34,489 nt of DNA from Leptolyngbyaceae cyanobacterium CSU_1_4 (GTDB lineage: Bacteria > Cyanobacteriota > Cyanobacteriia > Elainellales > Elainellaceae): the NCBI GenBank assembly GCA_012034615.1, contig JAAUPA010000020.1:1-34489 (forward strand). The letters are read 5' to 3'. This document shows positions 18,365 through 26,928 of this stretch, one piece after another (the stretch's first letter is position 1; the number at the start of each line of letters is the position of its first letter). The notes beneath the pieces are model-generated. The model saw only the letters and a program-made list of their open reading frames with translations, was not told the origin of the DNA and did not search any database. The translations under genes were made by a program, and so were the position numbers.

Positions 18365-18447
18365 TTGCTAGTTCGCAGCTCCATCAGTCGGCGTGAGTGC
18401 GCCGCATTCAAGCTCATAAGTTCACAAAACCAAGGTAAATCTGGAAT

Positions 18448-18487
18448 AAAGGAGTTGGGGCATGTCTGCTCTGACTCCTTTGTTTTT
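18448..18487 (+). terminator. Rho-independent terminator of the PEP-CTERM gene
   Basis: A 15-base-pair stem (aaaggagttggggca with tgctctgactccttt, including three G-U pairs) closes a four-base loop TGTC and is followed by a T-tract at 18483-18487. This is a textbook intrinsic terminator on the plus strand. Confidence 0.85.
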
Positions 18488-18591
18488 GGGCAATAGTGAT
18501 AGTCTAAATCAAGATAGTTTAGGTCAAGACAAATTGAGAGTTAGCTATTAATCGTTGATTGAAGCCTGAGCAGATAGGAGTGTTGCACAGG

Positions 18592-19347
18592 ATGAATATT
18601 GCTGCCTATTTGCAACGCATTCAGTATGGCGGAGCGGGAGCGGTGACAGTTGAGACCCTCAAAAATTTACAAAAATCTCACCTACTCACTGTGCCTTTTG
18701 AAAACCTAGACATTCATTTGGGCAAGCCCATTAATCTTGCTGTGGGGGCTTTATTTACCAAGATTGTAGAGCAGCAGCGGGGTGGCTTCTGCTATGAATT
18801 GAATGGGCTCCTAGCAGAAGTGCTGCGTCAATTGGGCTTTGAAGTGTCTCTCCTTTCAGCCCAAGTTGCTCGAAAACAGGGCGGGTTTGGAGAGGACTTT
18901 GATCACCTGGTCTTACTCGTCCATCTTGAAGAGGATTGGTTGGTAGATGTAGGATTTGGAGAGTCGTTTCCCGAACCTTTGAGCTTGAGCCGCGAAGGGG
19001 TACATGGCGGGTATCGGTTGAGCCACGATGGATCCTATTGGCTGGTGCAGGCGCTTAAAAAAGATCATTGGCAAACTCAGTTTCGCTTTACGCCAGAGCC
19101 TCATCAGTTCTCTGAATTTCAAAGGATGTGCATTTACCATCAGACTTCGCCAGAATCGAAGTTTACGCAACGTCGGCTCTGTAGTCGAGCAACCTGGGAA
19201 GGGCGGATTACGTTGGTAGACCGACGATTGATCTTGACGCGATGGGGCGATCGCCAAGAGCGCCGGATCAGCACTGAACAAGAGTACCGACAGGCGCTTG
19301 CTCATTACTTTTGCATCAATATTCCAGAGATGGGCAGGATTTACTAA
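18592..19347 (+). CDS. Arylamine N-acetyltransferase
   Basis: The 251-aa NAT enzyme transfers an acetyl group from acetyl-CoA to arylamines, hydrazines or related substrates. It shows the Cys-His-Asp triad: Cys67 in QQRGGFCYELNGL, His105 in EDFDHLVLLV and Asp119 in WLVDVGFGES. The N-terminal segment HLLTVPFENLDIHLGKPI is diagnostic. A TTG start at 18559 would add 11 residues; the ATG at 18592 is preferred because it begins the conserved MNIAAYLQRI helix. The natural substrate is unknown; some relatives act in secondary metabolism. It precedes def by 55 bases. Confidence 0.93.
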   Translation: MNIAAYLQRIQYGGAGAVTVETLKNLQKSHLLTVPFENLDIHLGKPINLAVGALFTKIVEQQRGGFCYELNGLLAEVLRQLGFEVSLLSAQVARKQGGFGEDFDHLVLLVHLEEDWLVDVGFGESFPEPLSLSREGVHGGYRLSHDGSYWLVQALKKDHWQTQFRFTPEPHQFSEFQRMCIYHQTSPESKFTQRRLCSRATWEGRITLVDRRLILTRWGDRQERRISTEQEYRQALAHYFCINIPEMGRIY

Positions 19348-19402
19348 GATGGATAGAGGAATGTAGTTCAATGTTAAAAGGTCGTTTGCGAGTTTCTAGG
19401 TC

Positions 19403-19963
19403 ATGACTGCTCAAATTTTGGTTGAAAAGAAGAAGTTGGGTAAACCGCCCTTAGGGCTGCATTATTTGGGCGATCGAGTCCTTCGCCAGCCCGCCAAACG
19501 AATTGCTAAGGTGGATGACGACATTCGCAAATTGGCAAGGCAAATGCTCCAGACGATGTACAGTGAGGAGGGCATTGGTTTGGCGGCTCCTCAAGTCGGG
19601 GTTCATAAACAGATCTTGGTGGTGGATTGTGACACTGAGAATGCAGCAACGCCGCCGTTGGTGTTGATTAATCCGGTGATTCTGAGTTCTAGTCAAGAGG
19701 TGTCTGTTGTTCAGGAAGGTTGCCTTAGCATTCCTCAAGTGTTTTTAGATGTGACCCGCCCCGAAATGATCGAAGTGTCGTATAAAGACGAGCAGGGCAA
19801 ACCCCGAAAGTTAGTGGCAAAGGATCTGCTAGCACGGGTGATTCAGCACGAGATCGATCATTTAAATGGCGTTTTATTTGTTGATCGAGTGGACAATGTT
19901 TTGGCGATGAACCAAGAGCTAGTCAAGCAAGGGTTCGCCATAGATGCCGTTAAGCCTGTTTAG
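19403..19963 (+). CDS. def: Peptide deformylase
   Basis: The metalloenzyme removes the formyl group from the N-terminal Met of nascent proteins at the ribosome. The 186-aa product has all three signature motifs: GIGLAAPQVG, EGCLSIP (metal Cys) and QHEIDHLNG (two metal His and catalytic Glu). Length and sequence are normal for the type-1 bacterial enzyme. A small membrane-protein gene follows 17 bases later and is probably co-transcribed. Confidence 0.97.
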   Translation: MTAQILVEKKKLGKPPLGLHYLGDRVLRQPAKRIAKVDDDIRKLARQMLQTMYSEEGIGLAAPQVGVHKQILVVDCDTENAATPPLVLINPVILSSSQEVSVVQEGCLSIPQVFLDVTRPEMIEVSYKDEQGKPRKLVAKDLLARVIQHEIDHLNGVLFVDRVDNVLAMNQELVKQGFAIDAVKPV

Positions 19964-19980
19964 TAAAGAGAAGAAATCGA

Positions 19981-20178
19981 GTGACTCCAAAAAGTGGTGC
20001 TTTGTTAGCAGGCTCCTGTGTGGCGGCGATCGCTGCTGTGGGCTGTATATTTGAACTTTCTTCAGGAACCCCCCAACTGGGTGGGCTAATCACTGGAATG
20101 ATCTTGGCACTGAGTACCCCTCTAACGGGTATCTTCTTTTACGCAGCCGTCCAAGATGCTAGAGCTAATGGGCAGTAG
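19981..20178 (+). CDS. Small two-helix membrane protein
   Basis: A 65-aa product starting at GTG, 17 bases after def, with two likely transmembrane helices (about 5-27, GALLAGSCVAAIAAVGCIFE; about 32-55, GGLITGMILALSTPLTGIFF) and a short hydrophilic end (QDARANGQ). I do not recognise a named family. A purine-rich stretch (aagagaagaa) before the GTG can serve as ribosome-binding site. Position suggests co-transcription with def, but no shared function is implied by sequence. Confidence 0.7.
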   Translation: MTPKSGALLAGSCVAAIAAVGCIFELSSGTPQLGGLITGMILALSTPLTGIFFYAAVQDARANGQ

Positions 20179-20207
20179 CACAAACCCTTCGTTTCCTCCC
20201 TAGAATA

Positions 20208-21566
20208 ATGACCGGATTACCTCCCCTGCCCGCAGTGCTCCGGCAAGTCTCTCGGGACGGCGATGTGGCTGCCTCGTATTCACTGGTCGCGCCTGAAGGA
20301 ATGGTGATGGGGCGCGATCCTCAATGCCAAATCCTCCTGGATTCGGAAAGCTATGGGGGGCGTGTCTCGAAAGCACGCTGAGGTGCGCCCGTCCTCGACC
20401 TCAGCCACCGGCTGGCAGGTCTGTGATCTGAGTAGTGCCAATGGAACGTATGTTAATGGGCATCCGTTGAGCGGGTGCCGGGGTTTAGAAGTGGGCGATC
20501 GCATCTCGTTGGCGCAAGCCGGTCCCCATTTTATTTTTGGGCTTCAATCTAGTCCTGAGTGGGTTGAGCTGCCGACTAATCCCTCGTGGGTTGCTCAAAA
20601 TAGGGGGTTCAGAATCTTTCTGCACTTCCCGTTCATCCTGCCGGGGTTACAGATGTCACCTTTAGTCAGTTATTCCCCATCCTTTCGACGGGAAGAGACT
20701 TAACTCAAAAGGCGTATTTATTGCCCGGGATCGTGACGATCGCCTTTGTGGTTTTGATGTTTACTGCCATTGGTCAGTCAGATTTGTTCAATCTGCTATT
20801 GGCAGCCTACATTGCTGGAATTGCTTACTTTTTTGTCTATCAGCTCTGTGGCAAACGCAAGCCTTGGTGGGTATTGGCGGGGTCTGCGATCGTGACGGTG
20901 CTGGTGCTCATCAGCCCCCTTCTAGATTTATTTGTGCTAATATTCCGAGACTTTCTACCTGGAAAGGTTCCTCAAAGCACGGCATCCGAGAACTTTTTGT
21001 GGGTTTTAGTGCGAATGTTCTTTGGAGCAGGCTTAATGGAGGAACTATTAAAGGCGATCCCTATTTTGCTGGCGTACAGCGTGGGTGCAACGTTGCGATC
21101 GCCTTGGCGTGAAAAGATTGGGGTTTGGGAGCCGCTGGATGGCATTTTGCTGGGCACTGCCTCAGCCGTAGGCTTCACGCTCCTCGAAACCTTAGGACAA
21201 TATGTACCCTCAGCAGCCCAAGACTTAACGCTTCAAGGGCAAGGAGCAGTGGTGGGGCTACAGCTATTAATTGCCAGAATTCTTGGTTCCATCTCTGGGC
21301 ACATGGCATATAGCGGTTATCTGGGCTATTTTATTGGCCTCAGTGTTCTTAAGCCCTCAAAACGATGGCAGATCCTGGGGGTGGGGTATGTGACAGCGGC
21401 AGGGCTACATGCGTTGTGGAATGCAACAGGAGCCTTGAACTTACTGGTGCTAGCGCTGGTGGGAGTAGCTTCTTACGCATTTTTAGCGGCGGCAATTTTG
21501 AAAGCGAGGGCTTTATCTCCTAACCGATCGCAAAATTTTGCGACTCGTTTCACAAATTTACCCTGA
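20208..21566 (+). CDS. FHA domain fused to PrsW-family intramembrane protease, two frameshifts
   Basis: Repaired, this is one 452-aa protein. An N-terminal FHA domain (about 10-115) has GRDPQC, GVSRKHAEV and SSANGTYVNG, the residues that bind phosphothreonine. A linker (GVTDVTFSQLFPILSTGRDL) leads into a polytopic membrane domain from about 172 with PrsW features: EExxK in LMEELLKAIPIL (Glu278, Glu279, Lys282), FxxxE in VGFTLLETLG (Phe323, Glu327), His365 and His401 in LHALWNATG. In Bacillus, PrsW cleaves an anti-sigma factor in the membrane. Two breaks occur: one extra G in the run at 20355-20360 and one missing G in the run at 20603-20607. With both repaired the frame runs from the ATG at 20208 to 21566. 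Coupling FHA to PrsW suggests phosphorylation-dependent substrate recruitment, which is an inference. Confidence 0.87.
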
Positions 21567-21598
21567 CTCTGTAATTCCAGGCTGTTGGATTTCAGACT

Positions 21599-22198
21599 CT
21601 AGGATTCCAGAGCATCGGAGCTTTGAGAGAGCGTATATCGTGCGACTGCCAAGCTTAATCGAGCTTGTTCAATGCTGGATAAGTCATCCCAATTGGCACA
21701 GCGAACTGATTTCAAAACTGACTCTAGGCTCTCATCCGAACCCCGCATAGCATAGGCAAAAGGACGGGCAAGGACTTGCAAATCATCAGTATCCCAAGTC
21801 GGTAAGATATCTTGAACGCACTGAACCAATTGATCTGCCAAAGACAGATTAGCAGAGGCAACTTGCTGTGCCTTGCGAAGAATGCCCTCTAGGAAATGGG
21901 GGGGAACTTGCAGGGCAAGGCGTTGGAACAAATCGGCAGCCAAACCGTTGACAGCCGGAACCGTTGCCCAAACCTGCTCTAAATGAGTCGCAAAAATTTG
22001 TCCTTGCTCGGTCAACTCTTCGGTCGTCCAACCCGCGTTTAAAACTTCCTGCTCTAGGTCGGCAAAATAGGAGGGTGCGGTAAGACTGGCGGGATCCCAA
22101 AGGTAAGACGGTTGCTCTTGCAAAATTTGTCTGAGAAGTTCCATCTCGGCTTGAGCTTGGAAGGCTGAAATGCTAGGTCGTTGAGGATCTTGGGTCAT
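21599..22198 (-). CDS. Hypothetical protein downstream of the CHAT-FHA gene
   Basis: A 199-aa soluble product, probably all alpha-helical, with no family that I can name. It begins MTQDPQRPSISAFQAQAEME and has helices such as LADLFQRLALQVPPHFLEGI, ASANLSLADQLVQCVQDILP and a C-terminal EQARLSLAVARYTLSQSSDA. I prefer the ATG at 22198; an open frame extends to 22273 but the added residues look non-coding. It is downstream of and on the same strand as the CHAT-FHA and PP2C genes, with 93 bases before it, so it may be a fourth component of that locus. Confidence 0.72.
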   Translation of the reverse strand: MTQDPQRPSISAFQAQAEMELLRQILQEQPSYLWDPASLTAPSYFADLEQEVLNAGWTTEELTEQGQIFATHLEQVWATVPAVNGLAADLFQRLALQVPPHFLEGILRKAQQVASANLSLADQLVQCVQDILPTWDTDDLQVLARPFAYAMRGSDESLESVLKSVRCANWDDLSSIEQARLSLAVARYTLSQSSDALES

Positions 22199-22291
22199 CA
22201 ATTTACTCCCGAATGTTTTGACGGTGGCGATTGGATATGCATGACTACATCTACCTTCAAGCCAGTTCCGCAATTGTCTGTAGCTTTTTGC

Positions 22292-23891
22292 TCATTCGAC
22301 GACAAACTCTAAGGCTTGACTGCGAGGATTGCCAAAGCGGAGTTGGGTTTGAGAGCGCAGAGGCACTTCTTGCTGATGAACTTTGTGCCAGCCCTCGTCG
22401 CTCGAAATCCAGGTGCCGTACCGAGAGCGATCGCGCAGTAAATAACTAGGCTCTAGGTCATCCATTCGCGAAGAATCTCGATAGAAAATCTCAGCATGAT
22501 CCCGAGAAACGCCGGGATGCTGCAACACCAAATCATTGCCCTCTCGACTGCCAACTCGCATAATGCCGCCCCGAACTGACCAAACCTCAGGTGGACTTTC
22601 TAGCGATCGCAGGTAAGCCGAAGGAGTGCGCTGTTCTCCCATCCAAGTGGCAGAGTACTCAGGAATTTCAGTCACATTGCCAGCAAAAGGACGAAGGAGC
22701 TCACCATTAAACTGAGGGTGCATGTAAAGGACAGGCAACGTCCAGGCAGGTTGATTAAATTTATACAGCGTTAAAAGATGCTGACGGGCAATGGCAACGG
22801 CTTCATCAACGGGCGATCGCTCTGCTAAGGCTTGGGTAAACACTTGGATGAAACTGAGCGCTTCCTGATCGGCGATCGAATCTCGCATCCCCAGCACCGC
22901 CGGCACGCCATGGTGAATCAGCACCTCTGCCAGGCTGCTCCGAGGCACGGCTTGATGAGCCTGCTGATAGGGCTGTGCGCCCCAGCACGCATTAAAAACA
23001 GCCAGCTTAACCTGGCATCGCACTAAGACTTGCGCCAGTTCTGTGCCATTCATGGCTTCTCCAGGGCGCAAAAACAGAAGCCCCCCGTCGGGTGCAGAAA
23101 CCCCATGTCCGGCATAGAACAAAACGTTGTAGTCTCCAACTTCTAGGGCTTGAACCAGTTCGCCCGGAGTCGGTTGAATCAGCGCTGTGACTTGGCAAGA
23201 GGCGGGATTGATGGCGCGGCGCGGCGACGCTTCGGCAACGCTCTCTAAAATTTTTGCCAGGGAAGCTGCTTCTTGATCAAGATTGAGTTGTGCCAACCCC
23301 CCCAGTTGCCGATTCTTGCCCCAGCACCAACAAGATCTTGACGAAATATTCGGAGCGGAGCGGCGGCAACGGGTCAACATCGGTGGTGGTGCGGCTAAAC
23401 AAAAGCTGCTGGCTGAGGGAAATGGCTTGCTTCCCAGCTTGGGACTGCATAATTTCCCACGGAACTGCAATTAATTCTGGATCACGAATTTCCATTCGCA
23501 CCCGCAACGGACGACCTTGACCAATGGCAATGCCTTGGCTCTGATTAAAGCTGCCTTGAATGCTGCCATCCAGCAGCCATTGCCAGAGGCTCATGCCTAA
23601 ATGTTGCATTAAGCGCCCGGTGTAGCTAGTGGGCTGTCCTTCTGCCTTAGCGTCAGGAATGAGGGGGGGTAAGGTGACCGGAAACCGAGGCACTTCGGGC
23701 AAGTCTCGGAGTGAAAATAGTCCTTGCCAGGACTGCCACGTTTCAGTCAGTGCGGGCGACCAGAGGCGGTCATGGTGAACATATCCCCCTGGATAGGGAG
23801 ACTGCAAAACCCAGACGGCGTAGTGCTGCGGTTCGACCGCTGTTAACCGAGCGATCGCCAAACTAAGACAAGGAATATCCAACGAAGCCAT
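22292..23891 (-). CDS. CHAT-domain (caspase-like) protein with C-terminal FHA domain, one frameshift
   Basis: The repaired protein is 532 aa. A CHAT (caspase HetF-associated with TPRs) protease-like region spans about 125-400: MEIRDPELIAVPWEIMQSQ, the catalytic histidine in VLFYAGHGVSAPDGGLLFL (His262) and cysteine in VKLAVFNACWGAQPY (Cys302), then VPAVLGMRDSIADQEALSFI. A C-terminal FHA domain (about 440-530) shows MRVGSREGNDLVL, PGVSRDHAEIF and RSRYGTWI. The frame is lost in the seven-C run at 23297-23303, where one extra base is present; removing it joins LVLGQESATGG to LAQLNLDQEAASL. The start is the ATG at 23891 (MASLDIPCLSLAIARL). It lies downstream of the PP2C gene. Whether it is an active protease is unknown, but the dyad is intact. 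Confidence 0.88.
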
Positions 23892-24015
23892 GAAGCGCGT
23901 ACTAATCCCTCTAAGTAAGTAATTCAAAATAACTAAGATGCCATCCCTAATGTATCAGTCCCTTTCCAACTCGGCTCTCTCCAGGAGCGTTCCTCCCAAA
24001 ACCTCTTATGGAGAA

Positions 24016-26280
24016 TTATGGAGAAGCTGGGGGAGAAGGTGTTTTTCTGCAAGCGCCCTGTTGCACAACAGTAGCTTGAGCAATGGGCGCAACCCAGGCA
24101 CTAATGGCGGGCTCCCGAATCCAGCCCTCCTGACCGGGCACCAATGAAGGGTCAAGTTCTGTAATGGGGATAGAACACACCCTAAATTGCACCCACTGCC
24201 CTTGCTGAGCTGTGCCTCGCTTGCTGATAACCTCCAAGACAGCAGCATCAGGAATAGTGCCGATCGCCCTGGGAGAGTTGGAAGCGGTTGGAGAAAGCAG
24301 AGCACCAGGAATTGGATTAGAGGCAGGAGTCAGAGGCTCGGAGAGCAAGACCAGAGGGGGGAGAAGGGCGGGGTTTCTGGGGTTTAATTGCACCCATGAG
24401 CCGATTCTTAAAGGCGTAACCCTTGGACTGGCGGAGGCAGTGGGGCTGCGCGGAGGAGTGGCAGAAGGAGAGGCTTCAGGGACGATCGCCTGTTTGGTGC
24501 CCGACCACCAGAAAAGAAACCCCAATAATCCTGCAATGCCTAACAGCGCCCCAATGCCCAGCAGCAGCAGCCTAGGAGTTTTGGGTTGAGCAGAAAGAAT
24601 TTGGGTGGTAATTCCAGATAGAACAGGTTCTGCTGCGGCTGGCTGGCTGACCTGCGCCCCAACTGGGGCAGTTGGGCTGGGATAAGGGATTTCTGACCAT
24701 TGTTCTGAAAGGGCAGGAGATGAAGCGGGTGAAGGCGTAACTTGAACATAGATCAAGCCCACCGTGACGTTATCGTGACCATTTTGAGTATTGCCAATCT
24801 CGACAAGGCGCTTACTGACGGTTTCAACATCAGTCTTTCCTTCGAGCAAAGGCAGAATTTCAGTTTCCCAATATTCCTCCACGCGATCGCCATCGCTCAA
24901 GCCATCAGAACAGAGCAAGAACACACTGTCTTCATCCAACATCAATCGCTGCACATTAGGATAAAGCAGACTAGACGCGCTCATTCCTAAAGCTTGCACC
25001 AAAGACCCAGACCCAGGTTGCTGAAGGGCTTGTGGATAGGTGCAATACCCTAACCGCACTTCCCGCGAGGCAACGTCATCATCTAAAGTAACTTGATGAC
25101 AGCCGTAGCGAGTAATCCAGTAGGCGCGACTGTCGCCCACATGGGTAATGTAAAGCTCGTGGGCACGAATCAGCCCCATCACTAGAGTTGTGCCCATGCG
25201 CTGACGATCTAGGCGCTGCTCGCTGTCATTCCGACGGCTGATCTGATCGTTGGCAAGGCAAGCGGCTTTTTCTAGCTCCACCATCAAAGTGGCAGCATTG
25301 GAGCTTTTGAGATCCAGGGGATGCAATTTGATGCTGAATTGCTTCGATCGCCAAGTTCGATGCCACGTCTCCCCCCTGATGCCCCCCAATGCCATCACAA
25401 ACCACCACTAGGGGGTCTTCAGCCGAGAGCAAAGTCTGAACAGTGCCGCTGGGCGGATAACACGCATCTTCATTGCGCTGGCGCGTCGGACCTTGGTCGG
25501 TACGGGTAGCAGTTTGTACATGTCGAGCCTGAGCTTGCCCCACCCGGGCGATCGCCTTGTCAAGATAATCGATCAACAATTCAATGTTATAAATTTCGCC
25601 TTGAACCAACTGCGGACAAATTTGTTGTAAGAAAGACGCAACTCCAGGCTGGCGATCGCCCCCCAAGACTGCCAAAGCTGCCCCAGTTGTGCCAGAGAAG
25701 GCTCATCCCCGCGATCGAGCCGCAACTCTAGCAGCCGAAACAACGAGCCTTCTACTTTAAATAACTCAGGCTTCAGCAAACTCGACCCCACCTGCTCACT
25801 GTGCAACGGCTGCCACAAGTTCGCCATCTGCCACAGCCAATTGAATTGACGCAGGGCAGTTGCTTTTCCCCATTCATCTGTTAGGGCAGGCAAAAGCCGG
25901 ACATTGGGAGCCTGCCCCTCCAATCTTTCTACCCAAAGAGCAGCCTGTTCTAGCAGGAGCAGAGGACTGGCAGCCTGTCTTTCCAGCCAGTCATACACCT
26001 GAGGCACATGAAGTTGCCAAGGGGAAAGGCGGAGGTAAGGCACAACTTGAGCGGGAACCTCGGCAGAATTGTTGGGAAGCAGCCCTGGTTTCGTATCGAG
26101 AAAAATGTTTTTAGATTTGCAGAGATATCGCCCCGCCAGCACTTCATCAGGGTCATAGCGACCTTCACCCATTGCCCACAAATATCGCCTTATTAAAGGC
26201 ATACGACAGTTCTGACAGAACTGATTACCTTCAAAATTAGACGTTTGACAAGCAGGGTTATGGCAGTCAAGCATTGCCAT
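24016..26280 (-). CDS. Zinc-ribbon PP2C-type phosphatase with a transmembrane segment, two frameshifts
   Basis: Repaired, one 754-aa protein. The N-terminus MAMLDCHNPACQTSNFEGNQ, then FCQNC, is a four-cysteine zinc ribbon like those on cyanobacterial Ser/Thr kinases. A variable region (40-255) precedes a PP2C phosphatase (about 255-515): TDQGPTRQRNEDA, VVVCDGIGGHQGGD, MGTTLVMGL, YITHVGDSRAYWI, FLLCSDGLSDG and GHDNVTVGLI, with metal-binding acidic residues intact. A membrane helix at about 570-593 (LLLLGIGALLGIAGLLGFLF) is followed by a Pro/Ser-rich exported tail with an SH3-like stretch (IGSWVQLNPRNPALLPP). Two breaks occur: one C missing from the run 25659-25664 and one extra G in the run 25317-25320. 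The catalytic domain should face the cytosol, opposing Ser/Thr kinases. It is first in a likely operon with CHAT-FHA. Confidence 0.87.
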
Positions 26281-26329
26281 GGGTAAGGGAGCCAGGAATA
26301 CAGCAGTTTCATCAGGATATCGTATCTAG

Positions 26330-26392
26330 ATTTTAGATTTTGAATTTTACATTTTAGATTTTGAATTTTTTAGAGATCAATTTAGAGATCAA
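26330..26392. repeat. AT-rich short tandem repeats between PP2C and ndhM
   Basis: Two copies of attttagattttgaatttt (26330-26348 and 26351-26369, period 21) abut two copies of tttagagatcaa (26369-26380 and 26381-26392). The second unit crosses the stop codon of ndhM. This sits downstream of ndhM and upstream of the PP2C gene on the same strand. No stem-loop is obvious; it may be a slippage-prone spacer or regulatory sequence. Confidence 0.8.
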
Positions 26393-26750
26393 GGTGATGG
26401 GCGGCACCGTTATCATCGGCAGCGCGGGATAAGCCCAGGCTATAGTTTTTGACGCGGCTGTTGAGGTTGTAGGAAATGCTGCCAGATTGGAGGAGCGATC
26501 GCACAAAGTGCTCTAAATCTGACCCAATTCGACGCAAGTTGTAATCGGTCAACTCTGCTGATTCAGAAGCATCTACCAGTTCGTCAAACTTACGATAGAC
26601 CTGCTGAAGGGCGCTGTCATTCCAAAGCAACTCGTTGTCAGGATCAATATCTAGGGTCAGGGTGTCGGTACTGGGCACCAGTTCATTATTGGTGTTCTGA
26701 ATATTAGCCGCAAAAATGCGAACATGACGGGTTGTAGACTTGAGCAGCAT
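26382..26750 (-). CDS. ndhM: NAD(P)H-quinone oxidoreductase subunit M
   Basis: NdhM is a peripheral subunit of the cyanobacterial/plastid NDH-1 complex, which serves respiration and cyclic electron flow around photosystem I at the thylakoid. The 122-aa product matches closely: MLLKSTTRHVRIFAANIQN, VPSTDTLTLDIDPDNELLWN, LQQVYRKFDELVDASESAEL, TDYNLRRIGSDLEHFVRSLL and SGSISYNLNSRVKNYSLGLP-like ending. Length is normal. This is the best single marker that the window is cyanobacterial. It is upstream of the PP2C gene on the same strand, and divergent from the DUF4230 gene. Confidence 0.96.
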   Translation of the reverse strand: MLLKSTTRHVRIFAANIQNTNNELVPSTDTLTLDIDPDNELLWNDSALQQVYRKFDELVDASESAELTDYNLRRIGSDLEHFVRSLLQSGSISYNLNSRVKNYSLGLSRAADDNGAAHHLDL

Positions 26751-26802
26751 AGGGATTTAGGGCTTTGAAGGACAAGGCTTTGCAAAACAGTATTCGGACT
26801 AT

Positions 26803-26808
26803 AGTATA
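26803..26808 (-). promoter_or_regulatory. Candidate -10 element for ndhM
   Basis: On the minus strand the sequence reads TTATACTATAG about 55 bases before the ndhM ATG, giving a good -10 box (TATACT). I see no convincing -35 box at the expected distance, so an activator or different sigma factor may be used. Confidence 0.35.
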
Positions 26809-26928
26809 AGTCGAATTTCCAAGCGATCGCCGTTCTCCTTCATAGCGTTGTTTGATGGTTTCCAGAGTTTTGGTTTCTAGGGTTTTAATTGGCTGCTCCC
26901 AAATTTCTGACAGGCGCTATGCTTGGGG

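Noticed and set aside
1-25675. Calling the seven broken genes pseudogenes
   Set aside because: All nine lesions are one-base changes in homopolymer runs with conserved sequence on both sides and no other damage; sequencing error is more economical.
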